A model generated the notes under the pieces. That model made no database searches and was not told the origin of the DNA. It saw nothing but the letters and a program-made list of their open reading frames with translations. Positions 8,442 through 16,256 of a DNA stretch of 25,088 nucleotides are shown in pieces; position 1 is the stretch's first letter, and the number at the start of each line of letters is the position of its first letter. The translations under genes and the position numbers were made by a program. Source of the stretch: an uncultured Opitutia bacterium (GTDB lineage: Bacteria > Verrucomicrobiota > Verrucomicrobiia > Opitutales > JABJCN01); NCBI GenBank assembly GCA_913046175.1, contig CAJWSN010000004.1:1-25088 (forward strand). The letters are read 5' to 3'.

Positions 8442-8459
8442 TTCGTTGATATCAACGAA
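8442..8459. repeat. 18-base perfect palindrome between convergent genes
   Basis: TTCGTTGAT followed directly by ATCAACGAA is a perfect 18-base dyad, 5 bases after the coaX stop. As RNA it would make a 7-pair stem with an ATAT loop. It is not followed by a T tract on either strand, so it is not a standard intrinsic terminator. Confidence 0.6.
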
Positions 8460-8512
8460 AAAGGTCCTGCCGAAGGAGGTCCTTGCCCTGGAAACAAAAA
8501 AGGCGTGGGGGA

Positions 8513-9220
8513 CTACTTGAGGTGCTTGACCCGAATGTTCTTGAACTGGACGTTCATGGGAGGTCCAGCGTGGAGCTGGAGGGCAAGCAGGCCATCGGCA
8601 CGGCGGTTTTTTTCGTCGTTGTCAATCAACTCAGTAGTCTTCACGCCGTTTATGTAATGGGTGAAGTGAAACCCGTCAGCCACGATACGGTAGCTGTTCC
8701 ACTGCTTCTTCTTGACGGCCTTGCCAATCTCATTGGTGTCACCGAAGGTCTCTGATTTCTTCTGGAGCTTGCCCTTGTCATTCAAGGAAAGGGTGGTCTT
8801 TTGTCCCCTTAGAGAAAGAATTCCACGAAACGCTTCACCATAACAAATCCCGGAGTAACGATCGCCTGACTCAAAATCGGCTTGGTATCCCCCGATGCGC
8901 CAACCATCCTGGTTGCCGGCTTTCTTGAAGGAGCGGTATTGGATCCCACTGTTGCCGCCGATGATCTTGAAATCGATACGGAGGTCAAAGTCGGTAAACT
9001 TTTGATCACCGGTATAAATCGCAAAGGTATTGCCCCTTGTAGGCGTTTCCTTGGTGGTGATCCCTGTTATGGCATCATCCTTGACACTCCAGAACTTTGG
9101 GTCGCCATCCCAGTTGTTGAGGGTCTTGCCATCAAACAGGCTGACAAAGTCATCCTTGGCAAAAAGTGAAGCGGTTGCCATCAGGGGCAAGAGGAGGAGG
9201 TTCTTCATTTGCATGGTCAT
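8513..9220 (-). CDS. Secreted DUF1080 (3-keto-disaccharide hydrolase family) protein
   Basis: 235-residue protein with a signal peptide (MKNLLLLPLMATASLFA, cleavage probably before KDD). One DUF1080 jelly-roll domain follows, spanning FVSLFDGKTLNNWDGDPKFW to MNVQFKNIRVKHL. The concanavalin-like core includes DFDLRIDFKIIGGNSGIQYR and GDRYSGICYGE. Members of this family have been named 3-keto-disaccharide hydrolases and are expanded in Verrucomicrobiota and Planctomycetota, where they are thought to act on oxidised glycosides outside the cytoplasm. Starts at 9220, 9214 or 9208 are equally possible and none has a clear ribosome binding site. It is divergent from the DUF4396 gene and convergent with coaX. 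Confidence 0.88.
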   Translation of the reverse strand: MTMQMKNLLLLPLMATASLFAKDDFVSLFDGKTLNNWDGDPKFWSVKDDAITGITTKETPTRGNTFAIYTGDQKFTDFDLRIDFKIIGGNSGIQYRSFKKAGNQDGWRIGGYQADFESGDRYSGICYGEAFRGILSLRGQKTTLSLNDKGKLQKKSETFGDTNEIGKAVKKKQWNSYRIVADGFHFTHYINGVKTTELIDNDEKNRRADGLLALQLHAGPPMNVQFKNIRVKHLK

Positions 9221-9337
9221 TTAGATGGTTGCAGGTTAATCAAAAAAAGAGGAGAAGGAGAAAATGGTGCGTTGCCTGGTGAGTCAAGGGAGAGATTTAT
9301 CTGGAGGTATGTTTGCTAGTTCAATAGCCGTAATCCA

Positions 9338-9763
9338 ATGAATTGGAAAAACCAAAAGAACTGGAGGCAATCATCCCGAAATACATTCTGGTGCCTTGTG
9401 GGATGCTCGGTGGGGGATTTCGGGACCATCGCCTATGTGCAATGGCAGGACATTGAAATGCCAACAAGAAACCTCATGGTCCTGGCAATGTTCAATGGTA
9501 TCCTGACCAGCATCCTTCTTGAAACACTGATCCTGCTGCGACAGATGGATTTCGGCAAGGCCCTGCGCACTGCGATGGGAATGAGCCTCATTTCAATGTT
9601 GGCGATGGAGCTGATGATGAACCTGGTTGATTATTATGGCAACGGGGGAGCACTCGGCATCAGCATCTGGGTGGTGCCGGCAATTATTGCCGGCTTCCTG
9701 ACCGCTTGGCCCTACAACTATTGGAGGCTTGAGCGACTGGGGAAATCCTGTTGCGGGGGATAG
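9338..9763 (+). CDS. DUF4396 family membrane protein
   Basis: 141-residue integral membrane protein with about four hydrophobic helices (roughly residues 14-36, 45-66, 73-100 and 105-129). The FWCLVGCSVGDFGTIAY start, the polar MELMMNLVDYY segment in helix three and the closing FLTAWPYNYW resemble the DUF4396 family. That family has a conserved CxxGCxxGE/D element and a proline-asparagine end. Function is unknown; relatives are often found near metal or redox genes, but nothing here assigns a substrate. It stands alone on the plus strand between minus-strand genes and lacks a clear ribosome binding site. Confidence 0.72.
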   Translation: MNWKNQKNWRQSSRNTFWCLVGCSVGDFGTIAYVQWQDIEMPTRNLMVLAMFNGILTSILLETLILLRQMDFGKALRTAMGMSLISMLAMELMMNLVDYYGNGGALGISIWVVPAIIAGFLTAWPYNYWRLERLGKSCCGG

Positions 9764-9776
9764 CCCACAAAAAATA

Positions 9777-11327
9777 TCAGCCCGAAGATGCCCGTCCATC
9801 TGAGCCCTCAGCTAGCTCCACGTATTTCTTGACGGTCCTCCGGTCCAGTTCGAGCCGGCGGGCTGTCTCCCCATAGTTTCGCGTGGATTCATAAACGCTC
9901 GCGATGTATTCGCTAAGGAACCTCTCCGCAGTGAGGTTGCCGACGCCCAAGGCGGTGGTGAGGAGATTGGCACGTGGAAGATCCGCCTGGGTGTTCTCTG
10001 GAAGATATTCGCCATGAACCATGACATTACGGACGCACTGTTCCAATTCCCTGAAATTGCCCGGCCATGAATATTGCAGGCCAAGGTTCTTTCGAATCCA
10101 TTTAGAGGCTTCATCCGTCAGGGTCCCAGCCTCCTCGGCACCGGCAATCTTGCCCGCAATATACTCGACAAGGTGATGCAGTTCATCCGGATCCTCACGA
10201 AGGATTTCACGCAGGGCAAGAGCGTCCACGCGGTCGGAACAAAGACGATAATAAAAGTCCTCGCGGAACCGGCCCGCCCGCATTTCCTCAGCCAGGTCAC
10301 GGTTGGAGGCCGCCATGAACTTTCCCCGAAAAGGCAACAGGCGCGTGTCACCGAGGCGCTGGAATTGCCGGGTCTGCAGGACACGAAGCAGCTTGACCTG
10401 AATGTCAGGACGAGTCTCCGTGATTTCATCAAGGAGGATCGTCCCAAAATCACCGCAGGTTTCCAGGTAGCCCTTGCGATCCTGAAGCGCTCCAGTGAAG
10501 GAACCCTTGCGATGGCCGAAAAGTTCAGATTCCAAAAGTGTCTCGGTGAGAGCAGAGAGGTTTACAGGAATAAAGCTCCCCAGGAAATCCTCCTCAAAAA
10601 GAAGCTGGTCCTCATCAAACGGAATAAAGCGGGAAAGACCTATGGCGCGGGCAACCAGTTCCTTGCCGGAGCCGGATGGCCCGGTTATGAAAGTGACAAT
10701 ATCCCCCATGCGATCATAAAGGGAGCGCTGGTAACGGGCCATGTCGTGGGTGAAGATTGACTGCCATACCCGGGCACGAAGACGGTTCGCCGCTGGTGAA
10801 GTTCCAATAATGAACTCGAAAATGTGGTAAAAGGCCCGACGAATCTGGAAGAACATGGCAAAGACATGTGCCGCCTCATGACGTGGCTCAGGATTTCCTG
10901 GCCGCAATGGGAAAAATCGCCTGTGTTGAGCGGCAAATTCCTTATAGAAAGAACAAACCCGGGCCGCGCTTCCCCGGACATAACCCTTGCGAATGAAGTC
11001 AAGAAACGGCTCACGAAAACTGGAAAAAAGGGCAAAATGCACTGCATCCTGATAGATAAGAAAGTCATCTTCATCGACCGTGCCTGTGGCCTGGTAAAAA
11101 GCCTCACGCGCCTTTTCCGCATGGTGCTGGGTGACTTCATGGAGCTTGCCCAAATTTGAACTGAAACTGCTCAAATCACGGCTTGATACATCAGGCTCCC
11201 GAAAATCCCCTCCCAGTATTTCCCGCTCAAGCTCCAGCCGCTCCGGAAGAAAGGGGTTGCAATGAACGATCCGTGACAGGGCCTCCAAGGCACCGCGCAT
11301 CGATGATGGAAGGAAGGTGTCAGCCAT
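9777..11327 (-). CDS. Sigma-54-type AAA+ transcriptional activator with unrecognised N-terminal domain
   Basis: 516-residue regulator. The AAA+ core has Walker A GPSGSGKELVARAIG (about 216), the sigma-54 contact loop as ESELFGHRKGSFTGA (GSFTGA about 274-279), Walker B GTILLDEIT (about 292-300) and sensor FMAASNRDLAEEM. The C-terminal lid contains YSWPGNFRELEQCVRNVM. A Fis-type helix-turn-helix (NYGETARRLELDRRTVKKYV) closes the protein. The first 210 or so residues are not a receiver, PAS, GAF or ACT domain that I can recognise and look largely helical. I chose ATG 11327 (MADTFLPSS), 10 bases after the upstream Sel1 stop. The frame is open upstream to 11504, but that stretch overlaps the Sel1 gene. 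It is probably co-transcribed with that gene. Confidence 0.88.
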   Translation of the reverse strand: MADTFLPSSMRGALEALSRIVHCNPFLPERLELEREILGGDFREPDVSSRDLSSFSSNLGKLHEVTQHHAEKAREAFYQATGTVDEDDFLIYQDAVHFALFSSFREPFLDFIRKGYVRGSAARVCSFYKEFAAQHRRFFPLRPGNPEPRHEAAHVFAMFFQIRRAFYHIFEFIIGTSPAANRLRARVWQSIFTHDMARYQRSLYDRMGDIVTFITGPSGSGKELVARAIGLSRFIPFDEDQLLFEEDFLGSFIPVNLSALTETLLESELFGHRKGSFTGALQDRKGYLETCGDFGTILLDEITETRPDIQVKLLRVLQTRQFQRLGDTRLLPFRGKFMAASNRDLAEEMRAGRFREDFYYRLCSDRVDALALREILREDPDELHHLVEYIAGKIAGAEEAGTLTDEASKWIRKNLGLQYSWPGNFRELEQCVRNVMVHGEYLPENTQADLPRANLLTTALGVGNLTAERFLSEYIASVYESTRNYGETARRLELDRRTVKKYVELAEGSDGRASSG

Positions 11328-11337
11328 GGTCAGATTA

Positions 11338-12498
11338 TCAAGAGTTTCCAGCCAAAAGCTTTGAAAGCGCAAGGGTGCGCTGTCGCGCCAATTCCTGCTG
11401 CTCCGTGCTGAACCGGCGCTCCAGGTTGCGACGAGCCTCCATGCCCATGCGATGTCCACTTGCAGCGGCAAGGGAGAACCACGCACAACTTTCCACCTCA
11501 TCACGGTTCACACCAAGTCCAAGCAGATACATCAAGCCGAGGTCAAGTTGCGCATCCGGGTTGCGCTGTGTGGCCGCCTTGTGAATCCAATGGGCCGCCT
11601 TCTGGAAATCACGTTTGACGCCAATTCCTGAACGATAGGCCACGCCGAGTTCATACTGGGCAAATGGATGCCCTTTATGGGCAGCCTGAAAAAGCCAATG
11701 GGCCGCATTCTCGGGACTTTCCGGTAATCCACCCAAGCCAAGCATGTGCATGATGGCAAAATCCACTTGGGCCTCAGGTTCACCCTGCTCAGCAGCAGCC
11801 TGAAGCCAACGACCCGCTTCACGTTCATTTTTGTCCACGCCGATTCCGCGGACATACATTGCGCCCAGGTAGGACTGTGATGTGGGATGGCCTCCCGCCG
11901 CAGCCTTGAGGAACCATTGCAGGGCACGGGTTTCATCACGGGCAACGCCCCTGCCGTGAAGACTCATCCGACCCAGGCGAAACTGGGCACGAGTATCTCC
12001 CTGATTTGCAGATTTCAGGAACCACTCGGCGGCCTTGCGATAATCCCTGCGCATGCCGAGGCCCTCCATGCAGGCAATGCCAAGGTTGTATTGGGCTGGG
12101 GCATTGCCTTCACCTGCCGCCTTTTCAAGGACCGGAATTGCACGCAGATAAAATTTCCAGAGGTCACTATCCTGCAAATCAGGCAACCCACTGTCCGGTG
12201 ACGGGGCAATATCTGCATGAAACACATCAAACCGGGCCTTGGCCGCCTCCAGGCTGCGGCTAAAACGAGCGTCCTGACTCAACAGAAAATGTCGGTCCTT
12301 CTCTGCAAACTGCTTTAGGGATGTCTCAAAAACTTTTCCGTCCTGCCGTTCCAGTGACACCACTCCATTCTCAACCTTCAGTACCCGGGCAATCACGGTT
12401 CCGCCGTCAACACCCTGCAATCGGCGAAACCCGGAAGATAAAGCAATTTGCAATGACCCCGACAGGCAGAGAACGAATGTAAGCCAACGAAAAAACAT
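11338..12498 (-). CDS. Secreted SHD1-like and Sel1-repeat protein
   Basis: 386-residue protein from ATG 12498, which begins directly with a signal peptide (MFFRWLTFVLCLSGSLQIAL). An SHD1-like module follows (about residues 30-80: VIARVLKVENGVVSLERQDG, then KVFETSLKQFAEKDRHFL). Six consecutive Sel1-type repeats of about 36 residues come next, from GNAPAQYNLGIACMEGLGM through RNPDAQLDLGLMYLLGLGV. Sel1 repeats are alpha-solenoid protein-interaction scaffolds. The protein is probably periplasmic. A TTG at 12534 in the same frame would add 12 residues before the signal peptide and is unlikely. It is the first gene of a two-gene unit with the sigma-54-type activator and divergent from the multi-cytochrome gene. 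Confidence 0.85.
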   Translation of the reverse strand: MFFRWLTFVLCLSGSLQIALSSGFRRLQGVDGGTVIARVLKVENGVVSLERQDGKVFETSLKQFAEKDRHFLLSQDARFSRSLEAAKARFDVFHADIAPSPDSGLPDLQDSDLWKFYLRAIPVLEKAAGEGNAPAQYNLGIACMEGLGMRRDYRKAAEWFLKSANQGDTRAQFRLGRMSLHGRGVARDETRALQWFLKAAAGGHPTSQSYLGAMYVRGIGVDKNEREAGRWLQAAAEQGEPEAQVDFAIMHMLGLGGLPESPENAAHWLFQAAHKGHPFAQYELGVAYRSGIGVKRDFQKAAHWIHKAATQRNPDAQLDLGLMYLLGLGVNRDEVESCAWFSLAAASGHRMGMEARRNLERRFSTEQQELARQRTLALSKLLAGNS

Positions 12499-12531
12499 GT
12501 TCGGCAACCCTAAACCGCCCAATTGACCGCG

Positions 12532-12549
12532 CAAGGGAAAATACCCTTG
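12532..12549. repeat. Short inverted repeat in divergent intergenic region
   Basis: CAAGGG, six bases (AAAATA), then CCCTTG lies in the 124-base gap between the Sel1 gene (minus) and the multi-cytochrome gene (plus). It could be an operator for either gene. No matching second copy was noticed. Confidence 0.35.
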
Positions 12550-12622
12550 GCATTGACTTCAATCCAATTACGAACCATCTTAAAACATATTCCTGCTTAC
12601 TTCCTGTACAATGTAACGTCCC

Positions 12623-14902
12623 ATGGAAAAGACGCCCCTTCATCATAGACTAGGAAGGCTATTACTCTTGCTGTGTATCCTGCCCGCAGCCAATGGGCAG
12701 CCCATTCGAATCTCCGATGGGACGGTGTTCAACAAGGTTGTTCTTCCCATCCTGCAGGAAAAATGCATGAAATGCCACGGTCCCAATAAAGCCAAGGGGA
12801 AGCTGAAACTGCATACCATGGCGGATGTGCAGGCCGCCGAGGACCTAATTATTGCAGGCAACCTGAACGACAGTCTCCTAACCTACCGCATTAGCCTCCC
12901 ACTTAATGATCCCGATGATGAAAAGATGCCACCGTCAGATGAAGCCAATCAACTGACCGTTGATGAAATCTGGCTGATCAAGTGGTGGATACAAAATGGG
13001 GCATCCTATGATCTAAAGCTTTCTCAAGTAGAAAATACAGATACAGCCAGGATGCCTCTCCTGCGAACGTTGCGCCATTACGCCATTTTCCCTCCAGGCA
13101 CCGCCGGACTCACCCCAAAGCAGGAATCTTCTGACACAAAAAACAATCCCGGTGCCTCCCCTCCAGGACCAATTCCTTCAAAAGGTGCTACAACAACGGC
13201 TCAAGGTCTGCGTGAATGGGGTTCAATCTATGAAGAAGTCATTCACCCCATTTTGGAAGACAAGTGTGTAAAATGCCATGGTTCCTCTAAGTCGAGCGGC
13301 AAGTTGAGACTCGACAGCAAGGAAGGTATCACAACAGGGGGCAAGAATGCACCCGTCATTATTGCAGGCAACGTCAATGGAAGCCTTCTTGTCCAACGCA
13401 TCAGCCTGCCGATGAACGACCCCGATGATGAGCGAATGCCACCCTCGGACGAAAACAAGCAGCTTTCCCCTGAAGAAATGGGCCTCATCAAGTGGTGGAT
13501 TCAAAGTGGAGCCAGGTTTGACCAGCCACTCCGTCAAGCTCCGTCAACCCTTGTGCCCGCGATGAGGAATGTGATTGCCGCTTCTGATGAACGGAAAAAA
13601 GCCTCCATGCAGGGGCCCCAGGACGCCTTCAAGGTCGCAACTGCATCCAAGTCGGGCATGAAGGCCGTTGAGGCGCTTGGTGTTCGTGTGGTCAAACGTT
13701 CGGAAGGCTCAAACGCCCTGACGATTCACTGCGATGACATGGCATCTGAAATCAACGATGAGAGCTTGCGCACCATTGCTTCAGTCGGGCCACAGGTCGC
13801 CTGGTTGAATCTTGGGAAAACCAGGGTGACCGACTCTGGCTTGGCGAATCTTTCCCAATTCCCGGAGATGAGACGCCTTCATTTGGACAGAACGAAAATT
13901 GGTGATGCAGGCATGGCGCATGTGGCCCGACTTCCCAAGCTGGAATATCTAAACCTTTATGACACCGGGGTAACTGACACCGGCTTCAGCCAGCTCGCAG
14001 CAAGCCCATCACTACAGAAGATTTATGCCGGGAAAACCAAGGTGACTGAAGCGGGCGTCGCAAAATTGCAGTCGGCAAGACCGGGAATAGAGATCAGCAT
14101 CGGCTATGTTAATCCACCCACCGGCACACCAGCACCTGGCACCATTGGGTCTGTAGTGAATACTGGCCAGGCTGCGATGCAGGTGGATCCCACCCCGGTC
14201 AATTCAAAGTGCCCAATCAAACCCACCATGAGCATCGATCCAACACGCACGGCGGTTTTCGAGGGCAAGACAATTGGCTTTTGCTGCGGTCGCTGCCTGG
14301 CCAGCTTCAATGACAACCCCTCCGCATACATTGCCAAGGTTGTATCAACCCGACAACCCAACATGGCTGCTGCCGCCGCACCAGCCAATACAGCAACCGC
14401 CCCCCCAGGCACACCTCAATTTGGAAAAACAGGACAGGAATTCCTGAAAAATTATTGTGTTAACTGCCATAGTGGAGGAAAGCCCAAAGGTGATGTTTCC
14501 CTTGAGAAGTTTCGTAATTCAACAAATATCATTCAAGACCGTAAAACCTCCATGCTGATGATCAATGTGATCAATAATCGCGAGATGCCTCCCAAGAACA
14601 AAACACAACCAACTGGGGCTGAATCAAAGGCATTCACTGATCTGGTCCGCTCCATCCTGAATAGCGCAAATAACAGCGCAAAACCCCGGCCAGTTGCAAA
14701 GGCAGCCAACAAATTTAACTTTGGTGTCCGCACTTGGACCAATAATACGGGCCGCAGCCTGCAAGGAAGCCTATTTAGCGTGAATGGCCCAAACGCAGTG
14801 ATCAACATTCAAGGCATAAATTATACGGTGCCAATCAACTCGCTTTCCGCTCCGGATCAGCAATATGTTCAGCAGTGGAAAACAGCGAAAGGCATCCAGT
14901 AA
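12623..14902 (+). CDS. Secreted multi-domain protein: three c-type cytochrome modules, LRR, YHS/TRASH-like, SHD1
   Basis: 759-residue exported protein. A signal peptide (about 1-25) is followed by a planctomycete-type cytochrome module with CMKCH at 48-52 and a DEKMPPSDE methionine-ligand motif. A second, clearly duplicated module has CVKCH at 215-219 and DERMPPSDE; both end in LIKWWIQ-GA. Leucine-rich repeats follow at about 370-495 (VAWLNLGKTRVTDSGLANLS; LEYLNLYDTGVTDTGFSQLA). A cysteine-rich segment resembling YHS/TRASH metal-binding domains has Cys530, 554, 555 and 558 (KTIGFCCGRCLASF). A third, more divergent cytochrome module has CVNCH at 612-616 with NREMPPKNK. A C-terminal SHD1-like module (about 697-759) ends the protein. 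It is predicted to be a periplasmic multi-heme scaffold; partners and substrate are unknown. A possible -10 TACAAT ends 10 bases before the ATG, which would give a very short leader. Confidence 0.9.
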   Translation: MEKTPLHHRLGRLLLLLCILPAANGQPIRISDGTVFNKVVLPILQEKCMKCHGPNKAKGKLKLHTMADVQAAEDLIIAGNLNDSLLTYRISLPLNDPDDEKMPPSDEANQLTVDEIWLIKWWIQNGASYDLKLSQVENTDTARMPLLRTLRHYAIFPPGTAGLTPKQESSDTKNNPGASPPGPIPSKGATTTAQGLREWGSIYEEVIHPILEDKCVKCHGSSKSSGKLRLDSKEGITTGGKNAPVIIAGNVNGSLLVQRISLPMNDPDDERMPPSDENKQLSPEEMGLIKWWIQSGARFDQPLRQAPSTLVPAMRNVIAASDERKKASMQGPQDAFKVATASKSGMKAVEALGVRVVKRSEGSNALTIHCDDMASEINDESLRTIASVGPQVAWLNLGKTRVTDSGLANLSQFPEMRRLHLDRTKIGDAGMAHVARLPKLEYLNLYDTGVTDTGFSQLAASPSLQKIYAGKTKVTEAGVAKLQSARPGIEISIGYVNPPTGTPAPGTIGSVVNTGQAAMQVDPTPVNSKCPIKPTMSIDPTRTAVFEGKTIGFCCGRCLASFNDNPSAYIAKVVSTRQPNMAAAAAPANTATAPPGTPQFGKTGQEFLKNYCVNCHSGGKPKGDVSLEKFRNSTNIIQDRKTSMLMINVINNREMPPKNKTQPTGAESKAFTDLVRSILNSANNSAKPRPVAKAANKFNFGVRTWTNNTGRSLQGSLFSVNGPNAVINIQGINYTVPINSLSAPDQQYVQQWKTAKGIQ

Positions 14903-14928
14903 CCGTCCGGACTGTTCAGGAAGCCTGC

Positions 14929-16227
14929 TTATCCCACAATATCCGTAATGGGTGTCCCGTTGTCGGCAACCTTGAAAGGACGACCAGATGGCGAGTACAA
15001 GGTATGGCCAATGGGAAGACCCAAAGCAGTCGCAATGGTGGCATTGAAATCCGGAACCTGCACAGGGTTTTCCGCAACACGCGAACCGGATTCATCTGTC
15101 TTTCCGTAGGCTTGGCCGCCCCGGATGCCGCCCCCTGCGATAATCCCGCTGAAGGCACGCGGCCAATGGTCCCGGCCGTCATTTTGGTTGATGCGGGGCG
15201 TACGACCAAATTCAGTGGCAAGTACAATCAAGGTCTCATCAAGCAGACCGCGTTGATCCAAGTCCCCTATAAGAGTCCCTAGGGCACGATCCAAAGTCGC
15301 TGCCTTATCTGCGACTGCAGTAAAGTTGTTGTTGTGGGTGTCCCACCCACCAAGCTGCACCTCGACAAATCGAACATTATTTTCAACCAGTCGGCGGGCA
15401 AGCAGCATCCCTTGGCCAAAACCATTGTCTCCATAGGCTTCCTTGACGTCGGCGGGCTCGCGGTTGATGTCAAAGGCCTTCAGGTCCTCACTCTTCATGA
15501 GCTTGACCGCATCCTTGTACATGTCGGAGTAGGCAACCACCTTCTTTTGGTTGTAGGTGCTGACAAATTCACGGTCCACCGCTTCTGCAAGGCTGAGACG
15601 TCGGTTGAATTCTGATTCGTTGACCTCCTTGGAACGAACACTGTTCTTGAGCCCCTCACGTGCACTTCCCAAGATGAGTGGCATGTGCTGTGGCGGAAAG
15701 AAACCAGCACCTGAACTGCGTCCACCGCCAATGACCACACTGCCGGGAAGAGTGCGGTTAAAGCGTCCTCTAAGCATTGTCATCCAAGGGCCCATCCCTG
15801 GATGGCGGATGGTGTTTCGGGGCGCGTAACTGGTGTGCATATAGTAGTTGCCTTGCTCGTGCGCACCTTGGTTGGTCTTGAGGGAGCGAACAAGGGCCAC
15901 CTTGTCCATCCGGTAGGCAAGATTCGGGAAAAACTCAGACAAAAAGACATCATCCGCCTTGGTCCGGATGGCACGGACAGGGCCTCCCTGCTCGGTCCCG
16001 GGCTTGGGGTCAAAAGTATCAAGGTGGGTCATGCCGCCACTCATGTAGAGATAGATGCAGCTTTTTGCTGTATGACGACCGGAGGACGCTCCGGCTTGAA
16101 CGGGGGCTTCCTGTCCCCGGAGACCTTGTGCGTGCCCCCAGACAGTGACCCCGAGAAAGGTCTGTGCAGCGCAGTTGATAAATTGACGACGGGATAGATC
16201 GTCGGCTTGGTGAAGTAATTGCTTCAT
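14929..16227 (-). CDS. DUF1501 family Tat-exported protein
   Basis: 432-residue protein with a twin-arginine signal (LSRRQFINCAAQTFLGVTVW, Arg13-Arg14), so it is probably exported folded. The body is DUF1501, a family with an alkaline-phosphatase/sulfatase-like fold: YLYMSGGMTHLDTFDPKPG near the start, SLKTNQGAHEQGNYYMHTSY in the middle, and the C-terminal ATEFGRTPRINQNDGRDHW. Family activity is not established. DUF1501 genes are very often paired with DUF1549/DUF1553 genes. Here it follows one by 29 bases on the same strand, so it is almost certainly in the same transcript. Confidence 0.93.
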   Translation of the reverse strand: MKQLLHQADDLSRRQFINCAAQTFLGVTVWGHAQGLRGQEAPVQAGASSGRHTAKSCIYLYMSGGMTHLDTFDPKPGTEQGGPVRAIRTKADDVFLSEFFPNLAYRMDKVALVRSLKTNQGAHEQGNYYMHTSYAPRNTIRHPGMGPWMTMLRGRFNRTLPGSVVIGGGRSSGAGFFPPQHMPLILGSAREGLKNSVRSKEVNESEFNRRLSLAEAVDREFVSTYNQKKVVAYSDMYKDAVKLMKSEDLKAFDINREPADVKEAYGDNGFGQGMLLARRLVENNVRFVEVQLGGWDTHNNNFTAVADKAATLDRALGTLIGDLDQRGLLDETLIVLATEFGRTPRINQNDGRDHWPRAFSGIIAGGGIRGGQAYGKTDESGSRVAENPVQVPDFNATIATALGLPIGHTLYSPSGRPFKVADNGTPITDIVG

Positions 16228-16256
16228 GGCAGTACTTGGTTTGGTTTATTGGGGGG

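Noticed and set aside
10074..10760. 228-residue plus-strand open frame
   Set aside because: Antisense to the AAA+ core of the sigma-54-type activator; no family features.
11328..11504. 59-residue N-terminal extension of the sigma-54-type activator
   Set aside because: It would overlap the 3' end of the Sel1 gene in another frame; ATG 11327, just after the Sel1 stop, is the natural start.
14875..15282. 135-residue plus-strand open frame after the multi-cytochrome gene
   Set aside because: Antisense to the DUF1501 C-terminus and overlaps the end of the cytochrome gene; no recognisable domain.
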